A stretch of 37,751 nt of DNA from Spirochaetaceae bacterium (GTDB taxonomy: Bacteria; Spirochaetota; Spirochaetia; DSM-27196; SLAA01), in NCBI GenBank assembly GCA_007695055.1, contig REEM01000087.1, positions 1-37,751 on the forward strand, given 5' to 3'. The notes beneath the pieces were generated by a model. The model did no database searches and was not told where the DNA came from. It saw nothing but the letters and a program-made list of their open reading frames with translations. A program made the position numbers and the translations under genes. Of the stretch, positions 15,832 to 24,837 are shown in pieces (the first letter of the stretch is position 1; every line of letters begins with the position of its first letter).

Positions 15832-15898
15832 TTTGATGTATGGAGTATGGCTTTGCGCAATGGAGGGTTGAGGTAGCCTGTGTGAAGATTGGGTGAAG
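15832..15898 (-). promoter_or_regulatory. Direct-repeat promoter of the tolC efflux operon
   Basis: Read on the minus strand, CTTCAC-CCAAT-CTTCAC (15898-15882) gives two half-sites with an 11-base period. CTCCAT (15865-15860), a possible -10 CATACT (15849-15844) and ATCAAA (15837-15832) follow. CTCCAT and ATCAAA sit at the same offsets from the repeat as in the 7665-7731 promoter. The tolC ATG is at 15796. The half-sites would lie roughly 45-60 bases before a start near 15837, a normal activator position. Confidence 0.62.
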
Positions 15899-16040
15899 TT
15901 GCACAAGCAGCCCAGATTGACAGCTAACACACTTCCAAACAAAGGATCTTCTTGACCGGAGCACCTGATTAAAGGACCTTCCGTGAAGAGAAAACACACA
16001 TCAGCAGCACACGCAGTTTTTTGTTGACAAGGAGTCACGT

Positions 16041-17000
16041 ATGAGTTCGGTAACAGGAATACACCACATAACAGCAATTTCGGGCGACGCCCAAGAGAAC
16101 CTAGACTTTTACGTAGGAGTGCTCGGTCTCCGCCTGGTGAAGAAGTCAATAAACCAAGATGCCCCGGATACCTATCACCTGTTTTTTGCCGACGCAGAAG
16201 GCAACCCGGGCACCGACATTACATTTTTTCCGTGGCCCAACATGCCAGCTGGCCGACTGGGGCCTGGAGTTTGGGGTGAGGTGCAACTAGGTATTCCCGA
16301 GGGCACCATGGAGTTCTGGCAGGAACGCTTGAACCAACACGGGGTCGCAGTTGGAGAGTCCGAGCTGCGCTTTGGTGAAGCAACCCTCCCCTTTTCCGAT
16401 CCCCACGGAATGCACCTGTCTTTGGTCGAGGCTCCCCTGTATGAAGGCTTTGGCTTCACCCCCTGGGACAACTCACCGGTTGATGCCGACAAACAAATTC
16501 GAGCACTGGCCGGAGCTCGCCTCCCGGAACGCGACAGCACCGCAACCCGCGCTTTCCTTGAAAACGCGCTCGGAATGCAACGCCTTGGTGAGGAGGCCGG
16601 GTGGACTCGCTACGGACTAGGCGGCGGTGAGGCGGGGCGCAGGATAGACATTCGCGATGAGCCCGGAACACCCGGCGGCGGTTGGGGTGTAGGTTCGGTA
16701 CATCACGTTGCGTGGAGAGTCAAGGACGAGGCCCACCAGTCTGAACTGCGGGAAAAGATTGTCGCTGCGGGCGTTTCCCCGACTCAGGTTATAGACCGCT
16801 TCTGGTTTAAGTCAATTTATGTACGCGAACCGGGTGGAGCGCTCTTTGAGGTAGCCACCGACGGGCCCGGATTTGCCGTCGACGAAGATCCGGCACACCT
16901 TGGGGAAACGCTGGTTCTCCCACCATTTTTTGAGGCGCAACGCGCACAAATTGAGACCCTGCTTCCACCACTCGGCCCGCCAAGGAAGGCTGCACTCTGA
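16041..17000 (+). CDS. VOC-superfamily protein, ring-cleaving dioxygenase-like (MhqO/YfiE type)
   Basis: A 319-residue protein with two glyoxalase/bleomycin-resistance-type modules. It begins with GIHHITAISGDAQENLDFYVGVLGLRLVKKSINQD, read in segments, which is characteristic of the quinone-linked ring-cleaving dioxygenase group. The second module begins at about residue 215 with SVHHVAWRVKDE, and GALFEVATDGPGFAVDEDPAHLG supplies the metal-binding glutamate. Metal ligands are therefore the N-terminal histidine pair, the second HH pair and Glu near 275. In Firmicutes relatives serve in hydroquinone and electrophile resistance. AAGGAG lies 6 bases before the ATG. It is divergent from the efflux operon across a 244-base gap, so both might respond to related compounds; this is inference. 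Confidence 0.87.
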   Translation: MSSVTGIHHITAISGDAQENLDFYVGVLGLRLVKKSINQDAPDTYHLFFADAEGNPGTDITFFPWPNMPAGRLGPGVWGEVQLGIPEGTMEFWQERLNQHGVAVGESELRFGEATLPFSDPHGMHLSLVEAPLYEGFGFTPWDNSPVDADKQIRALAGARLPERDSTATRAFLENALGMQRLGEEAGWTRYGLGGGEAGRRIDIRDEPGTPGGGWGVGSVHHVAWRVKDEAHQSELREKIVAAGVSPTQVIDRFWFKSIYVREPGGALFEVATDGPGFAVDEDPAHLGETLVLPPFFEAQRAQIETLLPPLGPPRKAAL

Positions 17001-17074
17001 TTTTCTGGCTTCCTGGCACAGAATGCTTGCCGGGAGAGCTTAGATCGGAGTAGAGTTGTTGCCGGAGATACGCT

Positions 17075-17767
17075 GTGAGTATGGATAACCTGTCGGCTTT
17101 CCCACACCAATCGAATGACGGCGCGCCACAAAGGGAAGACCAGCCTTTGTCGGTTCTCCGCGCCGAGGTGGTAGAACGCCTGAAGCTCAACTACGCCTAC
17201 GACAACATTAACGATCATGAACTGGGTCTGCGAATTGAGCAAGCCGAGGCGGGGCGGACACACACGGAACTGAGAATGCTGGTGGCCGACCTGCCTCTTT
17301 TTCATGAGCCAGGAACAAGCACCAGCGACGCCTACCTGAGCGACCCCACCGCTCAGCCTCAGACTACCGCTCAGCCCAAGACGAGGGACGCCTCTGTTGA
17401 GTTGAACTCCGGGAGGGTAGGAAAGAGCTCTACGGTCTTCGCCCTGCTCGGAGGAGCCGAACGCCGTGGCGTGTGGCGCCCGGCGCGCTCTACAAGGGTG
17501 GTGGCGGTCATGGGTGGTGTTGATCTGGATTATAGAAAGGCTATCTTTCCTCCCGGACGTACGGTGGTGAACGCGCTCTGCATCATGGGTGGACTCGATA
17601 TCATTGTCCCACCGGGTGTTGCAGTCGAGGTCTCGGCAGTACCAATTCTTGGTGGAGTCGATAATCGCACCGACACTCCCGAAGATCCATCTGCACCGGT
17701 ACTTGAAATACGTGCGGTAGCCATTATGGGTGGTGTTGATATCAAAACCAAGAAAGCTAAGGGCTAG
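17075..17767 (+). CDS. Soluble LiaF-like protein with DUF1707 domain
   Basis: A 230-residue protein. Residues 22-75 (LSVLRAEVVERLKLNYAYDNINDHELGLRIEQAEAGRT in segments) resemble a DUF1707/SHOCT-like short domain. After a Gln/Thr/Pro linker (80-115), residues 120-230 form a beta-helix-like C-terminal domain with four MGG(V/L)D-type turns (VMGGVDLDY, IMGGLDIIVP, ILGGVDNR, IMGGVDIKT), the pattern of the LiaF/YvqF cell-envelope-stress domain. There is no transmembrane segment, unlike Bacillus LiaF with its four helices. The GTG at 17075 has GGAG 7 bases upstream and is preferred to the ATG at 17081. It ends with a stop that overlaps the tamA stop on the other strand (CTAG). Function here is unknown; envelope-related by kinship. 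Confidence 0.8.
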   Translation: MSMDNLSAFPHQSNDGAPQREDQPLSVLRAEVVERLKLNYAYDNINDHELGLRIEQAEAGRTHTELRMLVADLPLFHEPGTSTSDAYLSDPTAQPQTTAQPKTRDASVELNSGRVGKSSTVFALLGGAERRGVWRPARSTRVVAVMGGVDLDYRKAIFPPGRTVVNALCIMGGLDIIVPPGVAVEVSAVPILGGVDNRTDTPEDPSAPVLEIRAVAIMGGVDIKTKKAKG

Positions 17768-20139
17768 AACGGATATCCAATAGCCAGATTGTAGACCAAG
17801 TTCTCACGCAGCCAGCCGAGTTCCAAGGGTCGCATGTCCTGAACGAGCCAACCATCATGGTCATCAATCCAGGGCTTCCGCACTGGAAAAGCCACGTCCA
17901 GTCGCACAACAACAAAACCAGGGTCAAATCGAAGCCCCAGGCCGCTTCCTACCGCGAGATCATCGACGAAGCTGTCAAAGCCAAACTCCCCTTCTTCGTC
18001 CTCTCCTCCATCTCCGGGAAGATCCCAAATGTTACCTACATCGGCAAACACAGCACCACGGAAGTATGTGCTAAGTGGAAAACGGTACTCGAGGTTTGCC
18101 TCAAGACGAATTGCACCGCTGCGGTCTTCAAAGGTATCAGACTCTGGGGGGATACTGCCGGGGCCTATGCTTCGTGCGGCGAATGCTCGCATACTGTTGG
18201 TTCCACCCACCGAGAAACGACGGATCCGCGGTAACGTGTCGGAATTCCCATAGGGGTAGCCTATACCTGTCAGCAAGCGCATTGCCAACCTTTGTGACCC
18301 TATGAGTGGTACAAACTGCCTGAGATCGGCGTCGGTACGGATAAACTGTGCATAGGGCGTGTTGAAGTAGGCCGCGGGCTCGTTGTCCTCGCTGTTGTCT
18401 GTGCCACTAAGCTGCTGCAGCGCATGTAACACTGCACCAGATGACTCAATCCCGAGTTGTAGATAACTCGATGCCCGGCCTTCAGCAATTCCACGGTCAC
18501 TATAGATGAAGGCGTATCTGCTCCCCACAAGAAACTGCTGCTCAAAACTGCGTGCAAGAATTGGGTTCTCGTCGAGCCGCTCCTCAAATTCCGGGGCAAA
18601 CTCGTCGGGACGAACAAAAGTTATGTCCACTGGGTCCAGCTCATGACGAAGTCGGGGATTGCTGCGCCATGAATACCCAAAGCGTGCATTTGCAGAATCC
18701 AACCTATAGGTATCAACCCGTGTGAGTGACTGTATTCCTCCTCGTACGCGCGTTCGCGGTAGCGAACCAGTGCGAGCTCGATCAACCGCAAATGGAGCCA
18801 GAACTCGAGGTAGGTTCAGTCCGAGCTCGGCACCATATTCATAGGAGCCAAGCACCCTCCCTGCGTCCTCTCGCAAACGAGTTTCAAACGCGGCGTTCGA
18901 CTGAAGGCTCAGTTCCTCGGCTCCGCCAAACGCATTTCTGTCGCGGTAAGATAGGTTCACGGCTGGGCCAGCAAAGTCGTCCGACCTCGAAACGGCCTGA
19001 AGCTCGGCCTGAACCACCCGTGAGGGCGCAGGAGTAAGATAGACGTACGCATCAAGTTTGCCGGGCTCGTCAGTTTCGCGATAGCGAATTGATGAAAACT
19101 GGAAAATTCCAAGGTCGCTTAGCCTGCTTAAGCTCCGCAGGTGATCGGCTCGCCGGTAGAGCTGTCCCGGTTCAATGACCAAGGCGTTCAGTACAATGGA
19201 ACTCCGATATCGTTCACTGGACTCAACAACATAGACCTGTTCGGCAAGCTCTTCCAACTCACCAAGATCCTCAGGTATATCCTCGCTCTCCACCGAGTAA
19301 TCAAGATAGAGGAAGATATTGCGCAAGCGATACTGTCGAGCGGCACGCTCCGGCATGTCCTCCCGCACATCAAGCCGCAAATCCACAACCTTCTGATCTC
19401 GGTCACGGCGCCCGTCAAAGACCAAGTGACCGGAACTAAAGGCAAAGAAGCCCTGATTCTTCAATGCAGCATCTATGCGGATTTGCTCCTGCTCCAGGTC
19501 GTCAAGGTGGTACGCGCGGCCTTTCCTCAGCTCACTTATCTCAAGTTGACGCAAAATAGCTTCATCAATGGTAGACAGATACTCCGGCCGCTCCTCGGCA
19601 TCTGTATCCTCGCGATCTATATCCTCCGCTCCGTAGCGGAGTTCACCCAACTGATATCGTTGGCCGGGACTGACCTCGTAGCTCAGCCCTACATGTCCAT
19701 CACGAGGCTCAACGATATTGTAGTTTATCTCGGCGTCGAAGTATCCACGTGCGTAACTTGCATTCAGCAACCGTTGGGCATTTGCATCTGGCATCTCCAC
19801 AGAAAAATAAACCGGATTTTCCCCGAAACGGTTCTGCACTCGAGCTCGCAAGCCTTCCGCATCTTCCCCCCCTGTGAGGTGGTAGAGCTGTAGCCTTGGG
19901 CGCCAAACACCGAGCACAGAGCGGTTTGGTTGGGGACGCAAGGCTGAGTCGTACGCAGCCTGTAGTGCTCTTCGCTCCCGCAAGGGCATGGGTTCCACAA
20001 TGTCGACATCGGATCCTATATAGAGGTCGGGAAGATCGTCGCCTTCAGGAACAGTGGCGCAGGATATAGAAAGAAGCATAAGCAGGGGAGCAAGCACAGA
20101 GTAGAGACGTATAATCTGGTCGGATCTTGTAAAGCTCAT
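17764..20139 (-). CDS. tamA: Omp85-family outer membrane assembly protein TamA/BamA-like
   Basis: A 791-residue protein with an N-terminal signal (about residues 1-27; the LSISC end could be a relaxed spirochaetal lipobox). POTRA-like repeats follow, for example NAQRLLNASYARGYFDAEINY with VSPGQRYQLGELRYG, and YRRADHLRSLSRLSDLGIFQFSSI with KLDAYVYLTPAP. The C-terminal half is a 16-stranded-type barrel containing GIGYPYGNSDTLPRIRRFSVGGTNSMRAFAAR in segments, which carries the Omp85 (V/I)RG(Y/F)-like motif in the form MRAF. The last residue is phenylalanine (AIGYPF), as in outer membrane barrels. The frame is open to 20232 but the ATG at 20139 begins the signal peptide and lies 4 bases after the tamB stop. 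With TamB it should insert outer membrane proteins or move lipids to the outer membrane. Confidence 0.87.
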   Translation of the reverse strand: MSFTRSDQIIRLYSVLAPLLMLLSISCATVPEGDDLPDLYIGSDVDIVEPMPLRERRALQAAYDSALRPQPNRSVLGVWRPRLQLYHLTGGEDAEGLRARVQNRFGENPVYFSVEMPDANAQRLLNASYARGYFDAEINYNIVEPRDGHVGLSYEVSPGQRYQLGELRYGAEDIDREDTDAEERPEYLSTIDEAILRQLEISELRKGRAYHLDDLEQEQIRIDAALKNQGFFAFSSGHLVFDGRRDRDQKVVDLRLDVREDMPERAARQYRLRNIFLYLDYSVESEDIPEDLGELEELAEQVYVVESSERYRSSIVLNALVIEPGQLYRRADHLRSLSRLSDLGIFQFSSIRYRETDEPGKLDAYVYLTPAPSRVVQAELQAVSRSDDFAGPAVNLSYRDRNAFGGAEELSLQSNAAFETRLREDAGRVLGSYEYGAELGLNLPRVLAPFAVDRARTGSLPRTRVRGGIQSLTRVDTYRLDSANARFGYSWRSNPRLRHELDPVDITFVRPDEFAPEFEERLDENPILARSFEQQFLVGSRYAFIYSDRGIAEGRASSYLQLGIESSGAVLHALQQLSGTDNSEDNEPAAYFNTPYAQFIRTDADLRQFVPLIGSQRLAMRLLTGIGYPYGNSDTLPRIRRFSVGGTNSMRAFAARSIGPGSIPPESDTFEDRSGAIRLEANLEYRFPLSTYFRGAVFADVGNIWDLPGDGGEDEEGEFGFDSFVDDLAVGSGLGLRFDPGFVVVRLDVAFPVRKPWIDDHDGWLVQDMRPLELGWLRENLVYNLAIGYPF

Positions 20140-20143
20140 AGAG

Positions 20144-23100
20144 TCAGGACCGATCCTGTTCAAAACCAGGATCCGGCAGTTGAATTTCGGTGTCTGGCTT
20201 TGGCCGCCGGAAAAGCTCACGCAAACGGTCAAAGGTGCGCGTATACACCAAGGCCACTCCGGTAGTTGCCTGGGTTCCTTCTATCGGTCCTTGGTATTCG
20301 TTGCGGCGGAATCCACGAATCCGATAGCGGCCATCCTCGGTTATGAGGTACTCAACCACAATATCGCCCGCAAAGTCGCCCGTATCCTCACCTTCGGAAC
20401 GTTCACCCTCAAGCTCAAACTGTCCGCCAAGCTCAATACTCACCCGATCATCAAGGAACTGTCGGCTGAGCTGCACATGAAGCTCGGTGCGACCTTCTGA
20501 TCCCTCCTCGCCGATCTCTTCGTAAGACTCAATTTCGAACGCAAGATCCAGTCCAGGTATCACTCGTGCCGAGATAATATTCAGCTGTTGGCTCAACAAA
20601 CGTGCGGCACTGCTACGCGCCCCACCGGTGACTGCCGCTCCCTGATCAAATCCGGTGAACTCCTCACCAAGGAACTGATTAAACACCAGCAGCGCAAATG
20701 CCTGGCGATTACGCTCTGCCTCATTCTCGTTCAGCTGCTGCAGCCTATTATAGACGGTACCGGCCAGAGCACCACGTTCGGCCTGCGGCATGTCGAGCTG
20801 GAAACTTATCTCAGGTTCACTCATTGCACCCTGCAGTTCCAGCAGCACCTGGAATGGCAATGCCCGCCGGTATGCAGCGGTTTCCTGCTCAGTGAGGTAG
20901 GCGCCAACAAGACTTGCCGGTGAAGCTCGCAAGCTATACTCGGCGGTTACGTTCAGCTGTGCATCAAATGGGTCTCCCACCCAGATGACGTTACTGCCAG
21001 GCAAGATCCGGAAATTACGACGAACAATGTTCTGAAAGCTCAACTGGTACTCACCGCCGCTGATGGTGTACGCACCGGTGAGCGAGGTCTCACCACTCCG
21101 GTCGACAGCAAGACTGAACTGACCGCCTCCACGTAAGACCAGACGATCTCCGGAGGCCTGATCCACCACCATGGTCACCTGAGTATCGCTGTCGACCTGA
21201 ACATTGACTCCAACCTCCACACCTCCCACCAGAGGCTGAGGTTGCGCATTCGTTCTCCCCCCAATACCAGCAGCGCCGTTTGCGGCGCCCGACTCGGATA
21301 GATCGTCATCCACGAATCGAATTATTCCACGGGTGGCATCAATAGCCGCATCCTGCTCCGGCATAACAAAGGTAACATTGCTTCCCGATCGCAGTCCAAG
21401 GTTGCCTTCCAGAGTCGCCTCGTTGACAAGGCCTACCACTCGCGCATCGGCGTCGAGCAAAACCCGGCCAAAGAACAAGGGGTTGTCCGCTGCTGTGGTG
21501 TCAATTGCTCGAAAACCCTGCGTGCTTAGCTGCAGGTCAACCTCATGGTTTCCTTGGTCAAATTCAGCCGTAATTCGGCCGTTCACGCGTGCAGGGACAC
21601 CGCTCGCGTCGGTAATGGTGAAGTTCTCAAACTGTACACCACTATTGCTCAGAAAGAGCTCCTGCCCGTCAATTGCAAAGCGGCTTCCAAGACGAGGCAG
21701 CGTCAACTCCACTTCGTGAAACTCAAGTTGGCCGGACAGCTCTGGCTCCGCGAGTTGCCCCTCAATCTCAGCCACTCCCGAGACAAATCCCCGGGTTTCA
21801 TCCAACTCGCCAAGTGCAAAGCCCTCTATGTACTCCATATCAAGCCTGTGCATCTCCAGAGTCACATTCATGTAGTCATCCGGCCGGTCATAGGTGCCCA
21901 CTGCATACATATCAGAGATAGAGTCACGCAATTGCAGTTCAAAGCTAAGTAGTAGTTCCGCAAGTTCCAGTTCGCCACTGCCTGCCAGTACCCCTTCGAC
22001 TCGCTCGGCGTCATTTCCTAGAAGGCCTTGAAGCGCAGCAATTCTGAGGTCCAGTATCTCAAAGTTCACCGGGCCCGCTTGCTCAGGATTGGAGAGATCG
22101 AGGCTTGCCAGAATCGCCCCAATTTCTTCACCCAAAACTCTCCCGGCGTAAAGTTCCGACTTCAACTTCATGTCCTCGGTATGAAACTCGAAGTGCATGT
22201 CCATTATCTTGAACTCCAGACCCAGCGAGGTGGGGGTGGTATCCATTGCGTGACTCTTAAACGCGGCAAGGCCCATGTCACCGCGCAAGGACGCGCGGTC
22301 GAGCACCGCGTTCAGTGACAGATCTTCAAGTTCAAGTTGTTCGTACTGCAAGGCCGGTAACCAGCCACTCAATTGAAACTGAGATGGGGAGTTGTCGTAC
22401 ACAAGCCCGGCCGAGAACGGTGCTATACTCCGCAGTTCCGGTATAAGAATACCTGCAAGCAGCTCGGTGTCATGCAACTCAAACCAAGCCTCAACGCGAT
22501 CGTCTGACTCTCCAGGAGATCTTGCGCTTGTTGCCGAACCACCACCCCCAACCATCTCGCCAGAGCCATTCAAATCAAAAGCAACCCCCGGGACGGTCGC
22601 CACATGCAGCTTAAGCAGCTCCATACCCCTCTCCGCCAGCGCAAGGGGGCCTATGCTACCCCCATAGCGCAGATCAAGAATCTCTGATTCTACCGATAGT
22701 TCAGTGAGCCAAGGAGTAACCGAGAGATGTGCCTGCAGTTGCTCTATGCTTGCACTCTCATCTTCCGAGGAAAAGGCGAGGTCTCGTGCCCACAACTCAG
22801 CGGTGCCGAGGGCCTCAGACAACGCCTCGAAGCTCCACCCCATCTCCCCAGACAGCTGAAGATCATCTTCTCTGAGTCCGAGTGCTGCAAAGTTCGCAGT
22901 GCCTATCCCAAGCTCACCTTCCCCCGAGATTTCTTCTTTGGCCCCAAGGCGCAGGATTCCGGTCAGTGCAATGTCCAGTTCTTCTTCCGCTACCCACGCC
23001 GCAAGTGAGAGCTCGCGTTCGCCATAGCTCAGGTCCAGTTCCGCATCAAGCCGTGGTGCTGCGGTGCTCCCAGAATGCCCTAATTGTATCTCTGCAAGAC

Positions 23101-24724
23101 GCACATGTGCTTCTGCTTCGCTTTCCTCCAGTCTCAACCCATCTCCGGTTGCATGTGCGCTCAATGAGAGCCTCTCGGCACTGTGACCACCTTCACGCGA
23201 GTACATTGCAATGCTGTAGTCCTCGGTCGACACCTGGAGCTCAAAGGGCAAGGACTCGCCCCACCGCCCATCCTCTGTCAAAACACCGCGTGCGACCACC
23301 CGACCCTGCAATGTCTCCAGGGCAAGATTTCCAGAAAGAACTGGGATACCCGGTAGGGTACCTGCAGGATTCCCCTCAAGGTGGCCTGAAAATGAAACCA
23401 ATCCAGGAAACCGGGGATCTTTACTCAGTGCCGCTATAAAACCGGACTGCTCAATAGGTTCATCCTGATTTCCGTTCCTGTTTGGTTGGGTGAAGCCCAC
23501 AATCCTGTTTGATACCTCAATCAATCCGGCCAAATCCGGAATTAGTCCCTCAAACTCAAGCTCAAACTGAAGCTCATCCACATTAGCAGTATCCCAGGCT
23601 GTTCCTCGTGCTCGAAGCATTCCACCCTCGAGTGAACGAATCTCACCATATCCCAGTCTCAACTCCTGCATAGTCCCTGCTATATCAAGGTCCAACCAGT
23701 ACGGTGCATACTCATTCAGCTCAGTGAGTCTCAGGGCCGGAGCAGAGGCTGGCAGCCACGGCAAAACCAGGCCTGCGATGTCATGAGGAAACACCTCGGC
23801 TTCAAAAAGATGCAGTTCTATATCGATATCGTTGATTTGAGCGAGTTCCCGTGGAACTGAGTCAAAACGTGCACCGGCAGCACCCTGAAGAAGAGAGTCC
23901 CCTACCCGAAACTCAAATGCGTCCACTCGTAGCTGTTCATTGTTCAGGCGAACCGGACCCCCACAATAACGAACGCGTGAGGTGTGCGGCGCACCAGCCA
24001 GGAAAGTATCTGCTACAGCTTGATCGCTCTCCCGGTAGATAGCACGATGTCCAATAGTTCGCCCCACCACGACACGACCAGCGCTCATGTCAAAGCTAAT
24101 CACTCCCGGATCGGCATGAATCTCTCCCCCGCCGTAGCGGAATGCTGCTCCTCCCATGCGCAGGTCGGAAATATGGAAGCCTTGTTGATGGTCTTCAAAC
24201 ACAAGGGTCCCGGCTCTGATCTGAATATGTCCAATATCCACCGATGGGCCGCTCGTAAAGAGCTGATCACGCTTCTTAGTTTCATACCATTCAGGAAGAA
24301 ACATGTTCCGTACGCGCTGGATTCGAAACCGTGAGTCGCTCCGCCGCAAGCCCTGATCGTAGTCAACAAATACGCGCGGTTTGTCTAGGCGAACATGACG
24401 GATATTCACCTCACCACGCAAAAGGGGGAGAGTTCTAAACTCGACCGCACCGTATTTCAAATCAATAAGGGGTCCGACACCGGGTTCATAGAGTGACGCA
24501 TTCCTGATCTCTATGTTCCCAACACGAATGGAAATTGACTCGATCTCAAACTGCAGCCCCACTCGTCCAGATAGGAAAGACATGAGCTCACGGACGAGGA
24601 CAGTCTGCACAGGGCTAGAATAGAGGAAAACAAGCGTGGAGAGTGAAATAATGACAAACGCAGCTCCCACGAGGTGCAGGATGTGCATTCTTCTATGTAG
24701 AGCTTTCCTTTTGGTGGAACTCAC
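20144..24724 (-). CDS. tamB: Translocation and assembly module protein TamB (DUF490)
   Basis: A 1526-residue AsmA/TamB-like protein. One N-terminal transmembrane anchor (about residues 17-32, LVGAAFVIISLSTLVFLY) is followed by a very long beta-rich stretch of repeating amphipathic strands, such as VNIRHVRLDKPRVFVDYD and LEDLSLNAVLDRASLRGDMGLAAF, expected to form the periplasm-spanning lipid groove. The C-terminal DUF490 region includes DATRGIIRFVDDDL, GAYTISGGEYQLSFQNIVRRNFRILPGSNVIWVGDPFDAQLNVTAEYSLRASPASLV in segments, and NEAERNRQAFALLVFNQFLGEEF. The start is GTG 24724, or possibly ATG 24688; neither has a strong ribosome binding site. Gene order tamB-tamA is the reverse of E. coli. E. coli TamB is 1259 residues, so this one is longer. 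Confidence 0.93.
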   Translation of the reverse strand: MSSTKRKALHRRMHILHLVGAAFVIISLSTLVFLYSSPVQTVLVRELMSFLSGRVGLQFEIESISIRVGNIEIRNASLYEPGVGPLIDLKYGAVEFRTLPLLRGEVNIRHVRLDKPRVFVDYDQGLRRSDSRFRIQRVRNMFLPEWYETKKRDQLFTSGPSVDIGHIQIRAGTLVFEDHQQGFHISDLRMGGAAFRYGGGEIHADPGVISFDMSAGRVVVGRTIGHRAIYRESDQAVADTFLAGAPHTSRVRYCGGPVRLNNEQLRVDAFEFRVGDSLLQGAAGARFDSVPRELAQINDIDIELHLFEAEVFPHDIAGLVLPWLPASAPALRLTELNEYAPYWLDLDIAGTMQELRLGYGEIRSLEGGMLRARGTAWDTANVDELQFELEFEGLIPDLAGLIEVSNRIVGFTQPNRNGNQDEPIEQSGFIAALSKDPRFPGLVSFSGHLEGNPAGTLPGIPVLSGNLALETLQGRVVARGVLTEDGRWGESLPFELQVSTEDYSIAMYSREGGHSAERLSLSAHATGDGLRLEESEAEAHVRLAEIQLGHSGSTAAPRLDAELDLSYGERELSLAAWVAEEELDIALTGILRLGAKEEISGEGELGIGTANFAALGLREDDLQLSGEMGWSFEALSEALGTAELWARDLAFSSEDESASIEQLQAHLSVTPWLTELSVESEILDLRYGGSIGPLALAERGMELLKLHVATVPGVAFDLNGSGEMVGGGGSATSARSPGESDDRVEAWFELHDTELLAGILIPELRSIAPFSAGLVYDNSPSQFQLSGWLPALQYEQLELEDLSLNAVLDRASLRGDMGLAAFKSHAMDTTPTSLGLEFKIMDMHFEFHTEDMKLKSELYAGRVLGEEIGAILASLDLSNPEQAGPVNFEILDLRIAALQGLLGNDAERVEGVLAGSGELELAELLLSFELQLRDSISDMYAVGTYDRPDDYMNVTLEMHRLDMEYIEGFALGELDETRGFVSGVAEIEGQLAEPELSGQLEFHEVELTLPRLGSRFAIDGQELFLSNSGVQFENFTITDASGVPARVNGRITAEFDQGNHEVDLQLSTQGFRAIDTTAADNPLFFGRVLLDADARVVGLVNEATLEGNLGLRSGSNVTFVMPEQDAAIDATRGIIRFVDDDLSESGAANGAAGIGGRTNAQPQPLVGGVEVGVNVQVDSDTQVTMVVDQASGDRLVLRGGGQFSLAVDRSGETSLTGAYTISGGEYQLSFQNIVRRNFRILPGSNVIWVGDPFDAQLNVTAEYSLRASPASLVGAYLTEQETAAYRRALPFQVLLELQGAMSEPEISFQLDMPQAERGALAGTVYNRLQQLNENEAERNRQAFALLVFNQFLGEEFTGFDQGAAVTGGARSSAARLLSQQLNIISARVIPGLDLAFEIESYEEIGEEGSEGRTELHVQLSRQFLDDRVSIELGGQFELEGERSEGEDTGDFAGDIVVEYLITEDGRYRIRGFRRNEYQGPIEGTQATTGVALVYTRTFDRLRELFRRPKPDTEIQLPDPGFEQDRS

Positions 24725-24819
24725 ATACCCAAACTTACTAGCTTAAGGCCGCCACGGCAATGATCGTCAGTTATGTGCGCCTGAGCTGCGGCCAAACACT
24801 TGCGGTTTCCACATCCCCT

Positions 24820-24837
24820 TGATAGGCTTTTCTATCA
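24820..24837 (+). promoter_or_regulatory. Small hairpin at the start codon of the ArsC/Spx-like gene
   Basis: TGATAG (24820-24825) and CTATCA (24832-24837) are a perfect 6-bp inverted repeat with loop GCTTTT. The right arm ends on the A of the ATG. It could restrict ribosome access or be a protein-binding site. It takes the place where a Shine-Dalgarno sequence would be expected. Confidence 0.3.

Noticed and set aside
19141-19893. A 250-residue plus-strand reading frame
   Set aside because: It is antisense to the POTRA-coding part of tamA, has no family resemblance or ribosome binding site, and follows the codon pattern of the real gene.
20140-20232. N-terminal extension of tamA to 20232
   Set aside because: It overlaps the tamB 3' end, and the signal peptide begins at 20139.
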